A DNA stretch of 64,000 nucleotides from Oscarella lobularis. Lineage: Eukaryota; Porifera; Homoscleromorpha; Homosclerophorida; Oscarellidae. The stretch lies in contig NC_089184.1 in the NCBI RefSeq assembly GCF_947507565.1, positions 2,170,001-2,234,000 of the forward strand. The letters run 5' to 3'. The notes under the pieces were generated by a model. It saw only the letters and a program-made list of their open reading frames with translations, was not told the DNA's origin and did no database searches. The position numbers were made by a program, and so were the translations under genes. Of the stretch, positions 1 through 11,655 are shown piece after piece. Positions within the stretch are counted from its first letter, which is position 1. Each line of letters opens with the position of its first letter.

Positions 1-886
1 TTTCCAGTTCCGAAAGCGACGATATCAGGGCGATTATCGTTATTGACATACTCATGACGGGGCTAGACACGGCAGGAGAGACTCGGATCTTGGACGCAGT
101 CAGCCCAACCAGATACGATACGGTTGTGTGCCCATGTGAGACCGCCGCCATGCTTGCACGTGACAAGGTGGTAACCATTTTGATCATTGGGCTTTCTACG
201 TAGATTTGCACGTCGTAATGCATGCCGGAAAAGGAAGAGGCTGGCCCAGCCTCAAGAACACTGCTAAGCGAAAATCGCAAGGTTTCAGGGCCAGCATCCT
301 TGAAGCCTCCAGCCAACGACCGGCATGCTTTCCTTGGCACGGAGACGCGGTAGATCCTTATTGTCAACAGCTTCCGACAAAAGAGAGAGACAGAGATATT
401 TATTATTAGAAGAGACAGTGCACGGACAGGACATAGGCTAGGACAAATGTCAACAATAGTGAAGATAGCTAGAGTAACGCGGGTGAGCTAGCGGATGTGG
501 GCCAGAGCGTCACGATCTGAGACAGATAAAACGCACGCAAAGTAAACAAAGTAAAAAATTTGCGCCTGCTGAGACAGCTATAAAAGCACTTTCGAGATTT
601 GACAGAAGAGGATACCGAGAGAAAAAAGCCATATTAGCCAATTGAAATCCGAAGTAGCCGCTTCGACTACAAGAGCCAAGGTAAAGGCGCCGGCTGACTT
701 AGGATCGGGACGAGATTCATCGACTTTAAGAAGAGAGAAGAGAACGTCGTGACCGACAAAGCAGAAAAAAAGAAAGCCAACTTAACTGCTTGCAATCCAA
801 AACAGCCCCTAAAACTCCGTAGAGCTAAGGTAAAGGCGCGCACCGAAGGATCAGGACCAGCTTCATCAACCTTGAAGAATATTGTC
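1..886. other. Flanking sequence, no gene recognised
   Basis: No protein family is recognisable in either strand. The stretch 660-870 contains an imperfect direct duplication: a block around 675 (agccaaggtaaaggcgc) recurs around 825 with similar surroundings. The right end is the TA target dinucleotide (887-888) of the DNA transposon that follows. The neighbouring Penelope-like reading frame does not resume here, so this flank is probably not the missing half of that gene. Confidence 0.4.
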
Positions 887-888
887 TA

Positions 889-2828
889 CTATCTATTCCA
901 GCTGACTTCGTACTCGGAAGTAGATAATGAGATTAGGCTCCGCCTACCGTTTCTATTCTTGGATCAAGCTCCACCTCTTCGTAACTGAGATTAACCGGAA
1001 ATGCGAACAATGCATACGTTTTTTTACGCATAAGTTCTATTGTGTACATGCTTCCTACATTGTATGACGCAATAAGTCGTCACCTTTGTAAAAGAATTCT
1101 TGGGGCGGGTGGTCGACCTCTTACACTGCTCTGCCATTGTTCATGATCCATTCATTGCGCCGAGTCTCTTCCTCATATAGCTCTCTAGGACTCGAGGCAA
1201 GCGAATCACTTCAAGAGAGAAGAAATTGGTCCAAAACGTCCGCGCCTTTTTTGAAAGAGAGCGTGGCTCGAAATATAAGATTAGCACGTCAAGGGTGATT
1301 GATCGTGTGTGTGCGGCAACAAAACTGAGCCGAGATGTCGTTTGCCGGATCAATAAGGAATACCTTGAAACTGGTTCCCAAATTTTAGATTCTCTCTCTA
1401 AAAGAACGCGCTACTCTCAAAGGAGAATAGCCATCCATGTCGATGACTTTGATCAGGCAGCTATAAGAAGAGCAATGCATTCTCTGTACGAAAGGCGCAC
1501 ATATCCTACCCTGGACAGTCTTCTTACGGAGGTGAAGAAATTAGGCGTGTTTCCGGGAGGGAGGTCGACGCTCTTTCGTTTGGTCAAGTCGATGGGATTT
1601 CGCTATGCGGAAAGAAATGACAAAATATTTGTACGAGAGACGAGATATCATAGAATGTCGTCACAAATATTTACGGCTAATTCGCAAATACCGTTGTGAA
1701 GGGCGCAGTATAATATATCTGGACGAAACCTGGGCCAACTCTCACATGGCTCTTGAGAGAATATGGATAGATGACACTGGAGCAGGAGGCTGGAAGCGAC
1801 CAAGTGGGAAGGCCAGAGGCTAATAATTCTCCACGCAGGTTAGATCTACCTTTCTCTGCTGTAGTAATGACCTTTGACTATAGGTTATGAAAAAGGCTGG
1901 ATCCCGGGGGCAGCACTTGTCTTTGTGTCTAAAACAAAATCAGCCGATTATCACGACGAAATGAATGGGAAACACTTTACAGAATGGTTTGAGAAGCAGC
2001 TACTGCCAAACATCCCTCCTCAGTCGGTCATTATCTTGGACAACGCTCCATACCATAACGTTGTTGTTGAAAAAATTCCTACAAAATCGTCTAGAAAAGG
2101 TGACATGCAGGAATGGCTCAGACGACATGAAATAGAAATTGACAGCAAAGATTTGAAGAAAGACTTGTTTGAGAAAATTCAAAAAGAAGCGTCACAGAAG
2201 CGCTTTGTGGTTGACGATCTAGCCAGAGAAAAAAATGCACACTGTTCTTCGATCTCCTGTAGCCCACTGCGAACTGAGCCCAATTGAGCTTGCTTGGACT
2301 AAAGTCAAAGACTACTTGAGAAAAAACAATCAAACGTTTCGGTTGGCTGACCTGCAAAAGCCTACACCAGCAGCGTTTCAGTCAGTAACGCCGGAAATTT
2401 GGGCAAACTGCTGCAGAAAAGCTATTGACGAAGAGAATCATTTTTGGGAAACTGACGAACTACAGGAAGATGCAGTGGAACAGTTTTTGATTGATCTTGG
2501 AGTTGACGATGAAGACGACACTGACAACGAAGAAGACGATCAAATCGAGTAGGACGACGAAGATATGGACGAAGACGACAGGGGTTTGCTGGAGGACGAC
2601 AGTAGGGAGGGGCTTAATTAATTAGCTATAATTGGGTAACGCCCCCAGAAACCTTTGATATGCGTAACTGGTGTCGAGCCAAACAGGGGCGTCACTCGCG
2701 ATCAGTTCCGGGCTAAAACAAAATCCAAGCTAACGCACTTTCGTTTGGTATAAAGTTGACCTTTCTACGTCCTACTCCGGCGCCGCTATCGATGATTACA
2801 AAAGTACGAAGTCAGCTGGAATAGAGAG
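889..2828 (+). mobile_element. IS630/Tc1-mariner-type DNA transposon with 26-bp TIRs and TA duplication
   Basis: The element starts CTATCTATTCCAGCTGAC and ends with the reverse complement of almost the same sequence (2803-2828, one mismatch in 26). Both sides are flanked by TA (887-888 and 2829-2830), the target duplication of this superfamily. Inside lies one decayed transposase gene on the plus strand. It abuts the truncated RT end of a Penelope-like remnant on its right. The near-identical TIRs show the ends are well preserved, although the transposase carries frameshifts, so the copy is dead on its own but could be mobilised in trans. Confidence 0.85.
1226..2552 (+). pseudogene. IS630/mariner-type DDE transposase, frameshifted, one intron
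   Basis: A DDE_3-like transposase read in pieces. The N-terminal part (1226-1640) has helix-turn-helix character. The frame then shifts near 1625 into a block with the first catalytic Asp in IIYLDETW. A further one-base slip near 1815 is followed by a 45-bp GT-AG intron (1839-1883) that restores LHAGYEKGW. The second Asp is in IILDNAPYH (about 2035), and after another slip near 2240 the catalytic Glu is in HCELSPIELAW. An acidic tail ends at 2552. About 77 residues lie between the second Asp and the Glu, far more than in typical mariner or Tc1. At least three frameshifts make it non-functional. Confidence 0.8.
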
Positions 2829-2839
2829 TAGTCTGCAAA

Positions 2840-3829
2840 GGCGATATTGGTTTGCGTGCCGTCTGCTGCTCCCGTTTGGGGGTCGCCGCCAATTAAGAAT
2901 GTTTCTACAATGACCGGTGCGTCATTATCGATTTCGTAGAATTTTTCTGTCGCTTTTTTGCCGGCAGAAATTGCATCTTCTTTTGGGATGCTCGGGTAGA
3001 GGGATTTTACATCCAACGCTACAAGTATTGCGTCGTCGGGAATGAGAGTTTCTTCAATAATTTTACAAAAATGTCCGCTATCCTTAACGAAACTCGGTAA
3101 GGTTGGGACTATGGGTTGTAGTATGGTCTCTACGATTTTTGAGAGGCCTTCCGTGGGCCCAGATGACGCGCTACAAATTGGGCGCACTCCCATAGGATTT
3201 TTGTGAATTTTCTTTAAGAAATACATCAATTGGGGTCTGACCTCTTCTGGGTTTTTCAGAAGAAAGGCAGTCGTTTCAGCGTCAATTACCCCTTGGTTAG
3301 CTAGGCTCTCTATGGTTGAATTTATTGATTTAACCAGAGCTTGAGTTGGGTCTTTGTCATATATTTAATACGTATTTTCGTCGTCCAAGTGTTCTTGTCC
3401 TTTAGTAATGTAGTCGTTGACGTCTTCCACTATAATCGCCGCCCCCTTGTGAGCTCTTCTAATTACAATATTTTTATTGTTTGCTAAAGTTTTTAGCGCA
3501 CGTCTCTCTTCTTTTGTGACGTTGCTTTTAGGCGTTTTCGGTCGCAAATGTTTGATTGCATTCTCTAATTTAGTAATAGTTCTTTCTAATTTTTTGTTTG
3601 TACTTTTAGGGGGGATCCAGGTACTTTTAGGAGCCAGTGGGTGTTTTGACTTTGATATGGCGTTTTTTCTTATTGCCCAAAAGTAACCTATTCTTATTTT
3701 TCTAATAAATGATTTTAGGTCTTTGAGTAGCCGCGCTTTGTTAGGTTTTGCTGGTGTAGGAACAAATTTTAGTCCTCTATTTAATACTTTTATTTCTAAA
3801 TCGGTTAATACAATTGAGAATAAATTCAC
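2840..3829 (-). pseudogene. Penelope-like element reverse transcriptase, N-terminal half
   Basis: The family uses an RT related to telomerase. The minus-strand reading contains KIHKNPMGVRPICSASSGPTE (in part), typical of the Penelope RT region before the first palm motif, followed by VALDVKSLYPSIP, which carries the first catalytic Asp (motif A). The preceding frame (3829-3365) has the basic lead-in common to these ORFs. The two pieces are separated by a frame break near 3360. After the block ending VETFL (about 2890) homology stops, so the YADD box and the rest of the palm are missing. The mariner-type transposon starts only some 60 bp beyond. Confidence 0.75.
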
Positions 3830-3851
3830 AACTCAACAATTATTGGCTTTT

Positions 3852-5425
3852 TCATTGTCTTTCTTGGCCTTGATCTTCTTCTTTCTTCTCGTTCTTATCT
3901 CCTTCCGTAGTCTTTGCATCTTCTCCGGTTGTCTCTTCTGTCTTCTCTTCTTCTGTAGTCCCTTTCTTGGTACTCCCTCCTTTGATAGTCTCTCCTTTGG
4001 TAGTCCCTTCCCTGATAGTCCCTCCGTTGGGCTCCTCTCGTAGTTCCTCTCGTCTTCTTTTTCTCGCCGCTCTTCTCTTTCTCTTCTTGTTTTTCCTCTT
4101 TGCCATTTCTTTCAATTTCGTCCAGCACTCTGAGCAGTCGCAGTTTTCGACGCCAATCGTACTCCCAGTCTTCCATTCTGTCTTCCTCCTTGTATTTGCG
4201 TTTCCACGGCATTTCCTTGCCCCTTTCCCGTTGTTTCTCCTTCTCTCTCTCCTTCTCCTTGTCTTGTTTACTCTCCTTCTGTTCCTTGTGGTCTTTTTCT
4301 TTTTCTGTTTGTTTTTCTAATTTTTGAAAGAGAATTGGGGTCAGATGTTTGGTTAACAGCAATGTTTTGGATCTAACTTTTGTCGTTTTTAATTTTTTGA
4401 AGATGTTTGACCTTTTCTGCATGTTTTCTTTGCATTTCGAGTAATTCCTTTTCAGTGGCCTTTCGTGCTCTTTTCTCCTGGTAATCGATATCTTCCCAAA
4501 ATTCCTTTTCGCCTGGCAGTATTCTTTTGAGTTGTTTCGTAGTTTTCTCGTCTTCTTTGATATTCGCTGTCATTTGAGGTTCTATTTTGGTGTGATGGTC
4601 GATCAGGCTTTTCATCGTGCTGATTTCAATGTTCTTTTTCTCGGCAGAAAACGTGTCCATTCAATCCGAGGCCTTTGCCAGCATTGGCGTGATATTCACC
4701 GTTACTTTGAGACCCTGTCAATGAAGTCTTGAAGTTCATTTTTTCGTGCTTTGGCAATTTCTTTATTTCTTTTGTTCTCTTTCGTGCTTTTGACGAGCTC
4801 TTGAACCGTTTGTTTTCGCTGCTCGATTACATCTGGTGTGAGCTTGTTTTTTGGAATTTTGAATTCATTTTTCTCTTCCGTTTTCTCTTCTTTTTCTTCT
4901 TCTTCCTTCTTTTTCTTTTCCATAGCTTCGGTTTTTTCTTTCTTTCGTAGTTGTTCTTGTAGCTCTTTGATAATCTTTGCATTCTCTTCTAACTGTTTCG
5001 CCATCGCTTGTTGGTGTGCGCTAGCCATGACGTCAACCATCTTGGGCGTGGTTGCGACCGCATGGCGGGGCCCCTTCGTTAGGACATTCTCGCACCTCTT
5101 CTCCTTCGACGTTTTCATCCTTTTCGGATACTTCGTCGTCGTCGTCGTCTTCGATTTCTTTGTTCTCGACCGTTCCATCGGGGTCTTCGAAGCCGTCTTG
5201 ATCCTTCGGTGACGTCGTTTTGACGACCATGTTCTTCGTTGGAGTATCCGGCACAAATAGGACTTCGTCCTTGTTGACTTCGTCGTCTTCCGCGAATAAA
5301 CGTCGGCGTTTGTGAGCTAGAGTTAGCTTTTAGCGTCGTCCTTCGTTTTTGCGTTGCGTTGATGCTCCGCTGTTTTCTTCGACTTCGGTTTCTTCGTGTG
5401 TTCCTTGTTGCTATTCTTCGCGTCC
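3852..5425 (-). pseudogene. Lys/Glu-rich N-terminal region of the Penelope-like ORF, frameshifted
   Basis: Reading the minus strand from an ATG at 5425 gives a highly charged protein: basic stretches, an acidic segment near 5150, then long E/K-rich coiled-coil segments (5033-4702, 4660-4373, 4422-3895). The frame changes several times. The segment runs directly into the RT portion and has the same strand, so it is best read as the N-terminal half of the same element, although charged coiled coils alone are not diagnostic. No endonuclease motif was seen in it. An alternative is a separate decayed coiled-coil gene. Confidence 0.45.
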
Positions 5426-5754
5426 ATAGTTGATCGATACCGCAAAAAGCAAAAATCACCCGGGTAAATTTTCGGCGGTTAGGCCTTTGTCAGTTTTATC
5501 GAATGGCGTGTTCCGGTGCGTGCGCATCCTTTTATAGGAGCTGGTGATGTAATGATCATGTGATATCCGGGATTTCCATATAGGCGTTCCCTGTAACAAG
5601 TGTATTTTTTAACGTTTCATATTGGCATTCCTTGTGACAGATGTATTATTTTTTAATATTTTTTCTCTTGTATAATTTTGTAACCCAAATTTAGAGAATA
5701 TTCTCGAACGTCATACCACCTCAACCGCCTGGATTAATTGACCGAAAAAATAAG

Positions 5755-5800
5755 GTTAGCGGGTAGGGTAAGGGTTAGGGATTAGGGTTTAATTGCCCCT
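5755..5800. repeat. Short degenerate telomere-like G-rich tract
   Basis: The tract reads GGGTAAGGGTTAGGGATTAGGG, shortened here to its units: GGGTAA, GGGTTA, GGGATTA. These are one-base variants of the animal telomere unit TTAGGG. It lies between two Penelope-like remnants on the minus strand, upstream (in their orientation) of the copy at 2.8-5.4 kb. It is too short to be a telomere. Confidence 0.6.
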
Positions 5801-6414
5801 CATTCCCTAATTTCAAACTCCACGAACAAAAAAGTTTATTCGTAAGGTCAATTTCTATCCTGGCAGGAGTAGGATTGCCAAACGAGTATATCCGTCAATC
5901 AAGATGGGTTTCTTTAGTTGCCGGAATGGTTTAGTAATTTTAGAGTAGAGTTTGTAGTTATTTGGAGTGTTAATTTGTGTATTTCCTTATATTTTTATCA
6001 TTCATTGTCTTAACGCGCGTTAAAACAAGAGCGAGTTTCATTCATTTTGTTTTACGCGGCTGAATGTTGGTTTTCCTGGTCGTTTAGCATGTTCTTATCA
6101 TCCGGAGCGGCGTTATTGGCTCGAATGACATCGGTAAGATTCGTTTCTGTTTGGTTTTTAGCCCGTTTTCGTCGATTTCCGTTCGAGCGTTTTTTCGTGA
6201 ATGGGAATCGGCGAAGTTCTTAGTCTTTTTGTTTTTGAATTTTCTTATTGGTTGTTTCGCGTCATTTCGCTCCGATCAAGTTGTCAGATAAGTTTATAAT
6301 TCGCCAATTTTCGGTTGTTGGCTTTTTCTCGTTTTTTTGATAGCGTGCGTTAGATTGACGGGTTTTTAACATCCGTTTTGATGGATTTTTTTATCTTTCT
6401 CTTTTTTCTTCGTG

Positions 6415-6597
6415 GTGGAGGGTAAGGGTCAGGGTTTGGGTTGGGATTAGGTAGTATTTTTATTTCTTTTTCTTCTTTCTTTGTGGTGGTGGGTAAGGGT
6501 CAGGGTTTGGGTTGGGATAAGGTAGTATATTTATTTCTTTTTCTTCTTTCTTGGTGGTGGTGGGTAAGGGTCAGGGTTTGGGTTGGGATTAGGCAGC
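6415..6597. repeat. 71-bp tandem repeat with telomere-like G-rich core, about 2.6 copies
   Basis: The core gggtaagggtcagggtttgg recurs at 6420, 6491 and 6562, giving a period of 71 bp. Between cores lies a T/C-rich segment (tttatttctttttcttcttt). The repeat ends at the 3' end of the minus-strand GIY-YIG reading frame; the last unit overlaps its stop. The G-rich core is built of TAGGG/CAGGG/TTGGG variants. Confidence 0.85.
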
Positions 6598-7141
6598 GTT
6601 TTCTGCTTGGTCGGATTGTTTTTCGAATTTTGTATTGAAGCTTTTTGGGTGTAGTGTTTTAAATGTTTTTATCCAGTGTGTTTCTGTTGTCAGTAGGTCT
6701 TCCTTTTTGACTTGCTGCAGTGGTGTGACGACGATATCTTCTTCGAAGGTGAATTTGTGGATTTTCATATGTTCGTATATTTTATAATTCTTTTCTTTGA
6801 AGTGGTTACGGTGTCTGGTTATTCGTTCTTGGAGGGTTTTGGAAGTTTGGCCAACGTATTGTTTTTGGCAGTGTTTACGTAAAGGTGAGCACATATATGA
6901 CGTTTTCTGATTTACAGTTCATTTTTTGTTTTATTGGGTAGGTTTTCCCTGTGTGATGGCTCTTTAGTGTGTTGGAGGATGTCAGGGTTCGACAGCATTT
7001 ACAGTTTATGTAGCGACAAGGGGTTATTCGTCTTTCTATGTTTGGAAGGATTGGAGAGAGTGGGGCCTTGTCCCTTTCAGTTTCTGGTTGAGGTTGGTTG
7101 GAGTGCTTCTCTTCTATAAAACTTAAAGTGAAACGAAACAA
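6589..7141 (-). pseudogene. Penelope-like GIY-YIG endonuclease domain (C-terminal fragment)
   Basis: The minus strand encodes a linker with paired cysteines (CRYINCKCC), then NVIYVLT, a frame break near 6890, and HCQKQYVGQTSKTLQERI, which together match the GIY-YIG core (…VIY…YVGQT…R). Downstream RHRNHF supplies the His pair expected in the CCHH-type linker of canonical endonuclease-bearing Penelope elements. The ORF ends FEKQSDQAENAA. In canonical elements this domain follows the RT, and a scrap of RT is found upstream at 7.8 kb on the same strand, so this is the 3' end of a second Penelope copy. It is broken by one frameshift. Confidence 0.75.
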
Positions 7142-7814
7142 ACGCTAACATCAAAGCCAAACTAGAAAATATGGTTTACCTTTGTCTGACACGTATTATT
7201 CCTTTCCTTTTCTGCTAGAAAAGTGCTACCAGATGAAAATCCGCAAGAGAATCGTGCTGGTTCTGACCTTCTCGAATTCCCTAACCAATATCAACTACGA
7301 AATAGGTCAGAATTCTTCAAAATATCTCTATTCAGTCTTACCGACGTTCTTCGTTTCTTCTTCCATTTCAAAAGAAAATGTAAAAATCTGGCATGCGCGA
7401 AATCTGGTTGTTATCTTTTTCCTGTCGCTCATACATGTAGGACTCTAGAAATGTGAGAAATATAATAGGAAAATAGCACTGTTTAAAGTCTGATTCTTAC
7501 CGACATCCTTCTGCCTATCTTGCTCTTCTAGGAGAAACGTTACAAATGCAAAAATCCGGCAGAGAACCACTCTTACCGCTTCCATACTAACGTCGCTCTG
7601 ACCGGCAAGAAAACAAGTGAAAAAATCAAAAAATAATTTATCAATTTGTACCCTTCTTTTTCTTTTTCTGTTTGGCTTCTAAAAAATCAGACTACTAGAA
7701 AATAGTTAAATTACATTTTGTCTTTACTTCTCTATTCTCCTCCTCCTCCTCCTCATAACTGCTGACGTCGACTTCTTCTGTTAATCTATGTTTTATGTTT
7801 TCGGTAAACTACTA

Positions 7815-7875
7815 CCGTTTTGAGGCCTTCGGTGAGGCCAGATGCACTCCCATGGGATTTTTATGGATGTTCTAT
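7815..7875 (-). pseudogene. Short Penelope-like RT fragment
   Basis: The reverse complement reads NIHKNPMGVH followed by residues resembling the SGPTEGLS stretch of the RT at 3.2 kb, with a small deletion. Nucleotide similarity to 3140-3215 is obvious (ggcctt…actcccatgggattttta). It is the only recognisable RT piece left in the second Penelope copy; the 650 bp between it and the endonuclease part show nothing I can place. Confidence 0.6.
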
Positions 7876-8613
7876 AATTAAAATACCGTCATCTCTTTCC
7901 TGCATTATTTCGGGCAGAAGAGTCGTTGTCGAACTGCCGAAAGTCGTTGACTGTCATGTTGGGTTGTCCTCGTTGGTTGGAATGTTGTCGAGCCCAATTT
8001 TTTGCTCGGCAGCCGAAGTCGTGGTCATGCATGAAGCTGTCACTAATATTTTCCACAGCCATATTTATCGAAGTCGCCTCTATTGTTTCAGTATTGTTGT
8101 CTCCAGCTGCGAATTGTTCTTCCAGAACAACAACAGAATAATCCGACGATATTGGAAGCAGTTGTGGCGCTTGAAAGAGGACGAAGCCTTGTGTAGAATT
8201 CGAGGAGAAGTAGGCCAGTCTTTCTCGTGTCGTCTCTACAAAGAGAACGCGCCCACTCTCCCAAACTACCCCATACTTCGTCTAAATGGCACTTTAGCAA
8301 CTTTGTTGTTGTCGTTGTCGTCATCTTTTTCTTGTCTGTCTCTTTCGTCTTCGTCTTTTTCGTCTCCACCTTCGTCTGTCACCCAGCCGTCGTCGCCCGC
8401 GTCGTCCGGTTTAACGGCGATGGCTTGAGGCTGAAAGTCCCTGCCATCGGCGCGATCGACGATGTCGTCGATCGTCGCGACATCCACCATAACGACTGGG
8501 AGCCCCAAAGTGGGCGACACCGGCGACTAGGCAATGGAATTTAAGTCAGGCGAATGGTAATGAGCTTCTAATTCATTTCACCTCAGCAGGCGTGACCCGA
8601 TCTTCAGGGTTGG
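7876..8613. other. No recognised gene
   Basis: The stretch contains Ser- and acidic-type open frames in both strands caused by CGT/TCG-rich sequence (8300-8520), but no family match and no convincing splice signals. It ends at the TA target site of the next transposon. Confidence 0.4.
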
Positions 8614-9158
8614 TACAGTGCCGGCCAGCATAAACGCCCCCCGTTGATATTTATTATCTTGGCGCGCAGTTTGAATTTGGTAAGGGGTGGCCTTTCTTTA
8701 CTTTGTTCCTTCAATGTGGAGTCCATAAATCTTTAATAGTTTCCTTTGGTTACGCCATACATGTAGAGAAGATTGTCCAGATAAGGCATCTTGCTCCTTT
8801 GATCGTTTTACAGCAAATTCCTTAAGAAATTTTTATTCCTTGACGTTTTGTTTCGCAGTTTTTTGTACTTCGTTTACGCACTATCTGCAAGCAGCTTGTC
8901 AGAAAGTTTTTGCATTTTATGCGCGCAATCATGTGTTTCAATTATTCGCGTACGGAAGAGAAATTCCTTACCATTTCTTCATTTAACGAATAACAAATTC
9001 TTTTCTTTGCATTCCGTGCTTGATTGATCGCCTATTAAAAGATTGTTAGAAAATATTTTGCGATTTGCTTATTGGTTTCAGAAATAATAATGGTATTTAA
9101 TTTCATACGTGACACGTGCACAGCGCATGCGATTTTGCTTAACGCACGCGTTGCTCAG

Positions 9159-10032
9159 ATGTCGTTTCGCTGTTTTTTCACAATTTGTCGGCTCCAAGGA
9201 ACGCGAATGCGTCAAGGATCGTCGTCATTAAGCGAAGGAACCGAGATTACGTTATTACGTGAAAGAGACAACGCAAAAGACCAAAATGCTATTCGAGCAT
9301 CGTTCCGCGGCTCGACAGTGGGGTATATAGAACGTGATGTGGCTTCAATTCTGGCTCGACCTATTGATGATAACATTCTGGTAGTCTCAGGGTGAGTAGA
9401 TCGCTCTTGAAATTCGCGTGCATTGCTAGACCGGCCGTTCTCAGCAAATTGAGTGGCAAGCCCTATTCTTCTCATCCTGAGGGAACTACAGTTGGCGTTA
9501 CCGATCTTGGGACATCCAGCTGAAAGTGGAGTTTACTGGTCAAACGACGATTGGAAGAAAAGAAGAAATTTATCAGGATTTTTTATCAAAGAAATACTAT
9601 TCTTGGAAGGAGGTGCCGGCAGGGTATAGAGGCTCTACCATACCTGTTGGAGAATCAATGGTCATTCCAGTGCTGTCAGAGAACGTCGAATTAGACAGTG
9701 AGGAAGAGAGCCAGGTAGTTGTTTCTTCTAACAAAATTCAAAAAAGGGCGACAGACAGTAGAGACGAAGAGAATGCTCCTACTTCCGAAGTGGAGAATGA
9801 AGACGATGAAAACGTAACGGGAAACAGAGAAGAAAACCTAGATACAGTAGAAAGCCAGTCCGAGGAAGAAGAAGAAGAGAAAGAGGAGAGTGATGTGTCA
9901 TCGCCTCCCTCAAAGATCCCCCGGCTAGAATATTGCTGGAATTGCGGGCAGAGACTGCTATGTAAGCGTACGGATGTTACACTTAGTTATTGCTGGAAAT
10001 GTGGCGTAAACCTGGTTGTTGTTTTTCAGTGA
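9159..10032 (+). CDS. HIRAN-domain protein with C-terminal zinc ribbon (transposon passenger), 2 exons
   Basis: Exon 1 (from ATG 9159; an earlier in-frame ATG lies at 9090) encodes a HIRAN domain: ITLLRERDNAKDQNAIRA, then TVGYIERDVASILARPIDD. The exon ends at 9391 before GTGAGT, and a 100-bp intron (9392-9491) ends ACTACAG. Splicing is phase 2 and keeps the frame (…VVSGWRYRSWDIQLKV…). Exon 2 continues with a WKEVPAGYRG segment, a long Glu-rich linker, and two CxxC knuckles (YCWNCGQRL, YCWKCGVNL) 19-20 residues apart, a typical zinc ribbon. Total 257 aa. HIRAN domains in HLTF/Rad5-type proteins bind DNA ends or stalled forks. Here the gene lies within a transposon, tail to tail with its transposase, so a role in transposition or repair of the excision site is inferred. 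The start is uncertain. Confidence 0.8.
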
Positions 10033-10067
10033 CAAACAAACAATACATGTTCACTAAAAACACATGC

Positions 10068-11624
10068 TTACAGCTGTTCACCAAGAATTCGCCTATGGGA
10101 TTTGTATACTTTTGCAGCGTTCTCTACAGTCCATCCACTACTGCCTTTCGCGTAAGCTTCAACGTATTCGCGACATTTTCGAAAGAATTTACGAATCATG
10201 TCGGTTGAGATGGAATCAAACACGACTGAGATTATCTGTCTCAACGAGACGATGTTATACCTGCACTTCTCTCTAGCAATCCTTTTTGCGACGCACCAAA
10301 CCCTTTCGATTGGGTTCAACTCACAATGATACTTGGGAAGAAATCTGCAAATGTGCCCTCTGCCTTCGATCGCCCTCTCCAGCAAAGACTTCTCATTGGC
10401 AAAGTCGTCATGCTTCTCTAGAATGGCGACCATCTCCGCACGCTTTAGTCCAGCACAGTTGACACCTCTCTCTTCCAGAACAACTTTGAGACCTTTCGGT
10501 TTACCGTCGGGGAACACCATTTTAAAAGGCCTGCCGTTCCAGACAGTATCTCTCATTGTCGGCTGTTTCTTTCCTGACGACAAATTCATGCGATCAGCAA
10601 CGAGTGCGTCTTTTCCTTTTGATGCATGATTAGAACTGTGGTCGAAAATCCACAGCAGTGTGTACTGATCTCTCGGGTACTTCTCTTCCGCGATGGCTAC
10701 GGCTTTCTCAACTTGATTTAAGAAGTGATCGGCCGTCCAAAAGCCGTCCCTATTTTTCCCGAATTCAAATTGCCTTCGCGCTTCTTTTCCTGGAATTCTA
10801 AGGAAGCCGTCGTGTTCTTCAATAAAGTCTGAGATCATGATCCCTGCCCCTCTCCCCTTTTTCCGTATGAAAAATTGGTCGTCCTGACTCCAAGCCAATG
10901 TCTGGTCTTCGTTCGATTGGAAGACAGTCTCATCGTGGAAGATGGTAACGAGGTGCTTTTCCGCCAATGGATTGCCAAGAAAACCAGGTTGCTCGACGTC
11001 AGGCAAAGCATCATTAGGCAACGGCGGGACAAGATGGTCTTTTTCCAGCGATTGCAAATTTGACACGTATTCGGCACGACTTTTTACAACATCTTCCCTC
11101 TCATGCCCATCCATATAAACCGACTTCTGTGAAGTCTTTCTCCGCGAAAAACCCAAGTCATGCAGAAAACGTTTTGCAGTCGTTTCGCTAACCTTTTTGG
11201 GAAATTCGTCGGGTAGTTGCAGCGAAGGAAGAAGTTGGTCATTGATGTAGCGCTGGAAATCTTTGATTGTCATATTTCCTTTTCCCTTGACGCACGTATT
11301 TTCACGAATCCATTTGGTAGCTTCGCGTCGAACATCTTCATCATGCATGATGCTTACGCGACGATATTTCCCACGACCGTATGTAGGGAATTTGCCGCCG
11401 TTTGATTTCAAGTCAGTCATCCACACTCGAACGCTCTTCTCACCCACGCCGATCATCTTTCCCACTGCCTTCGCAGCACCTTCGACAGTTTTCTTTCCGC
11501 TTGTCCGCAGATGTCCGTAGAAGAGCGCAGACACCATCTGGCGGACTTCACGGCCGCGCTCAGGCTCACGAATCCACTCCTGAGCAATGGAATAAATATC
11601 TTTGTCCTGAAGAACAGCGCAATA

Positions 11625-11655
<31 letters not shown>

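Noticed and set aside
3852-5459. Long charged frames on both strands at 3.9-5.4 kb as separate genes
   Set aside because: The plus-strand Phe/Ser/Leu-rich frames are complements of the Lys/Glu-rich minus-strand sequence; only the minus strand fits the adjoining RT.
5764-5792. A true telomere or chromosome end
   Set aside because: Only three to four degenerate units, with tens of kilobases of sequence on the other side.
2840-7141. One Penelope-like element with an N-terminal GIY-YIG (Naiad/Chlamys-type domain order)
   Set aside because: The endonuclease part has the Cys/His linker of canonical C-terminal endonucleases and its own RT scrap upstream at 7.8 kb, so two canonical copies in tandem fit better.
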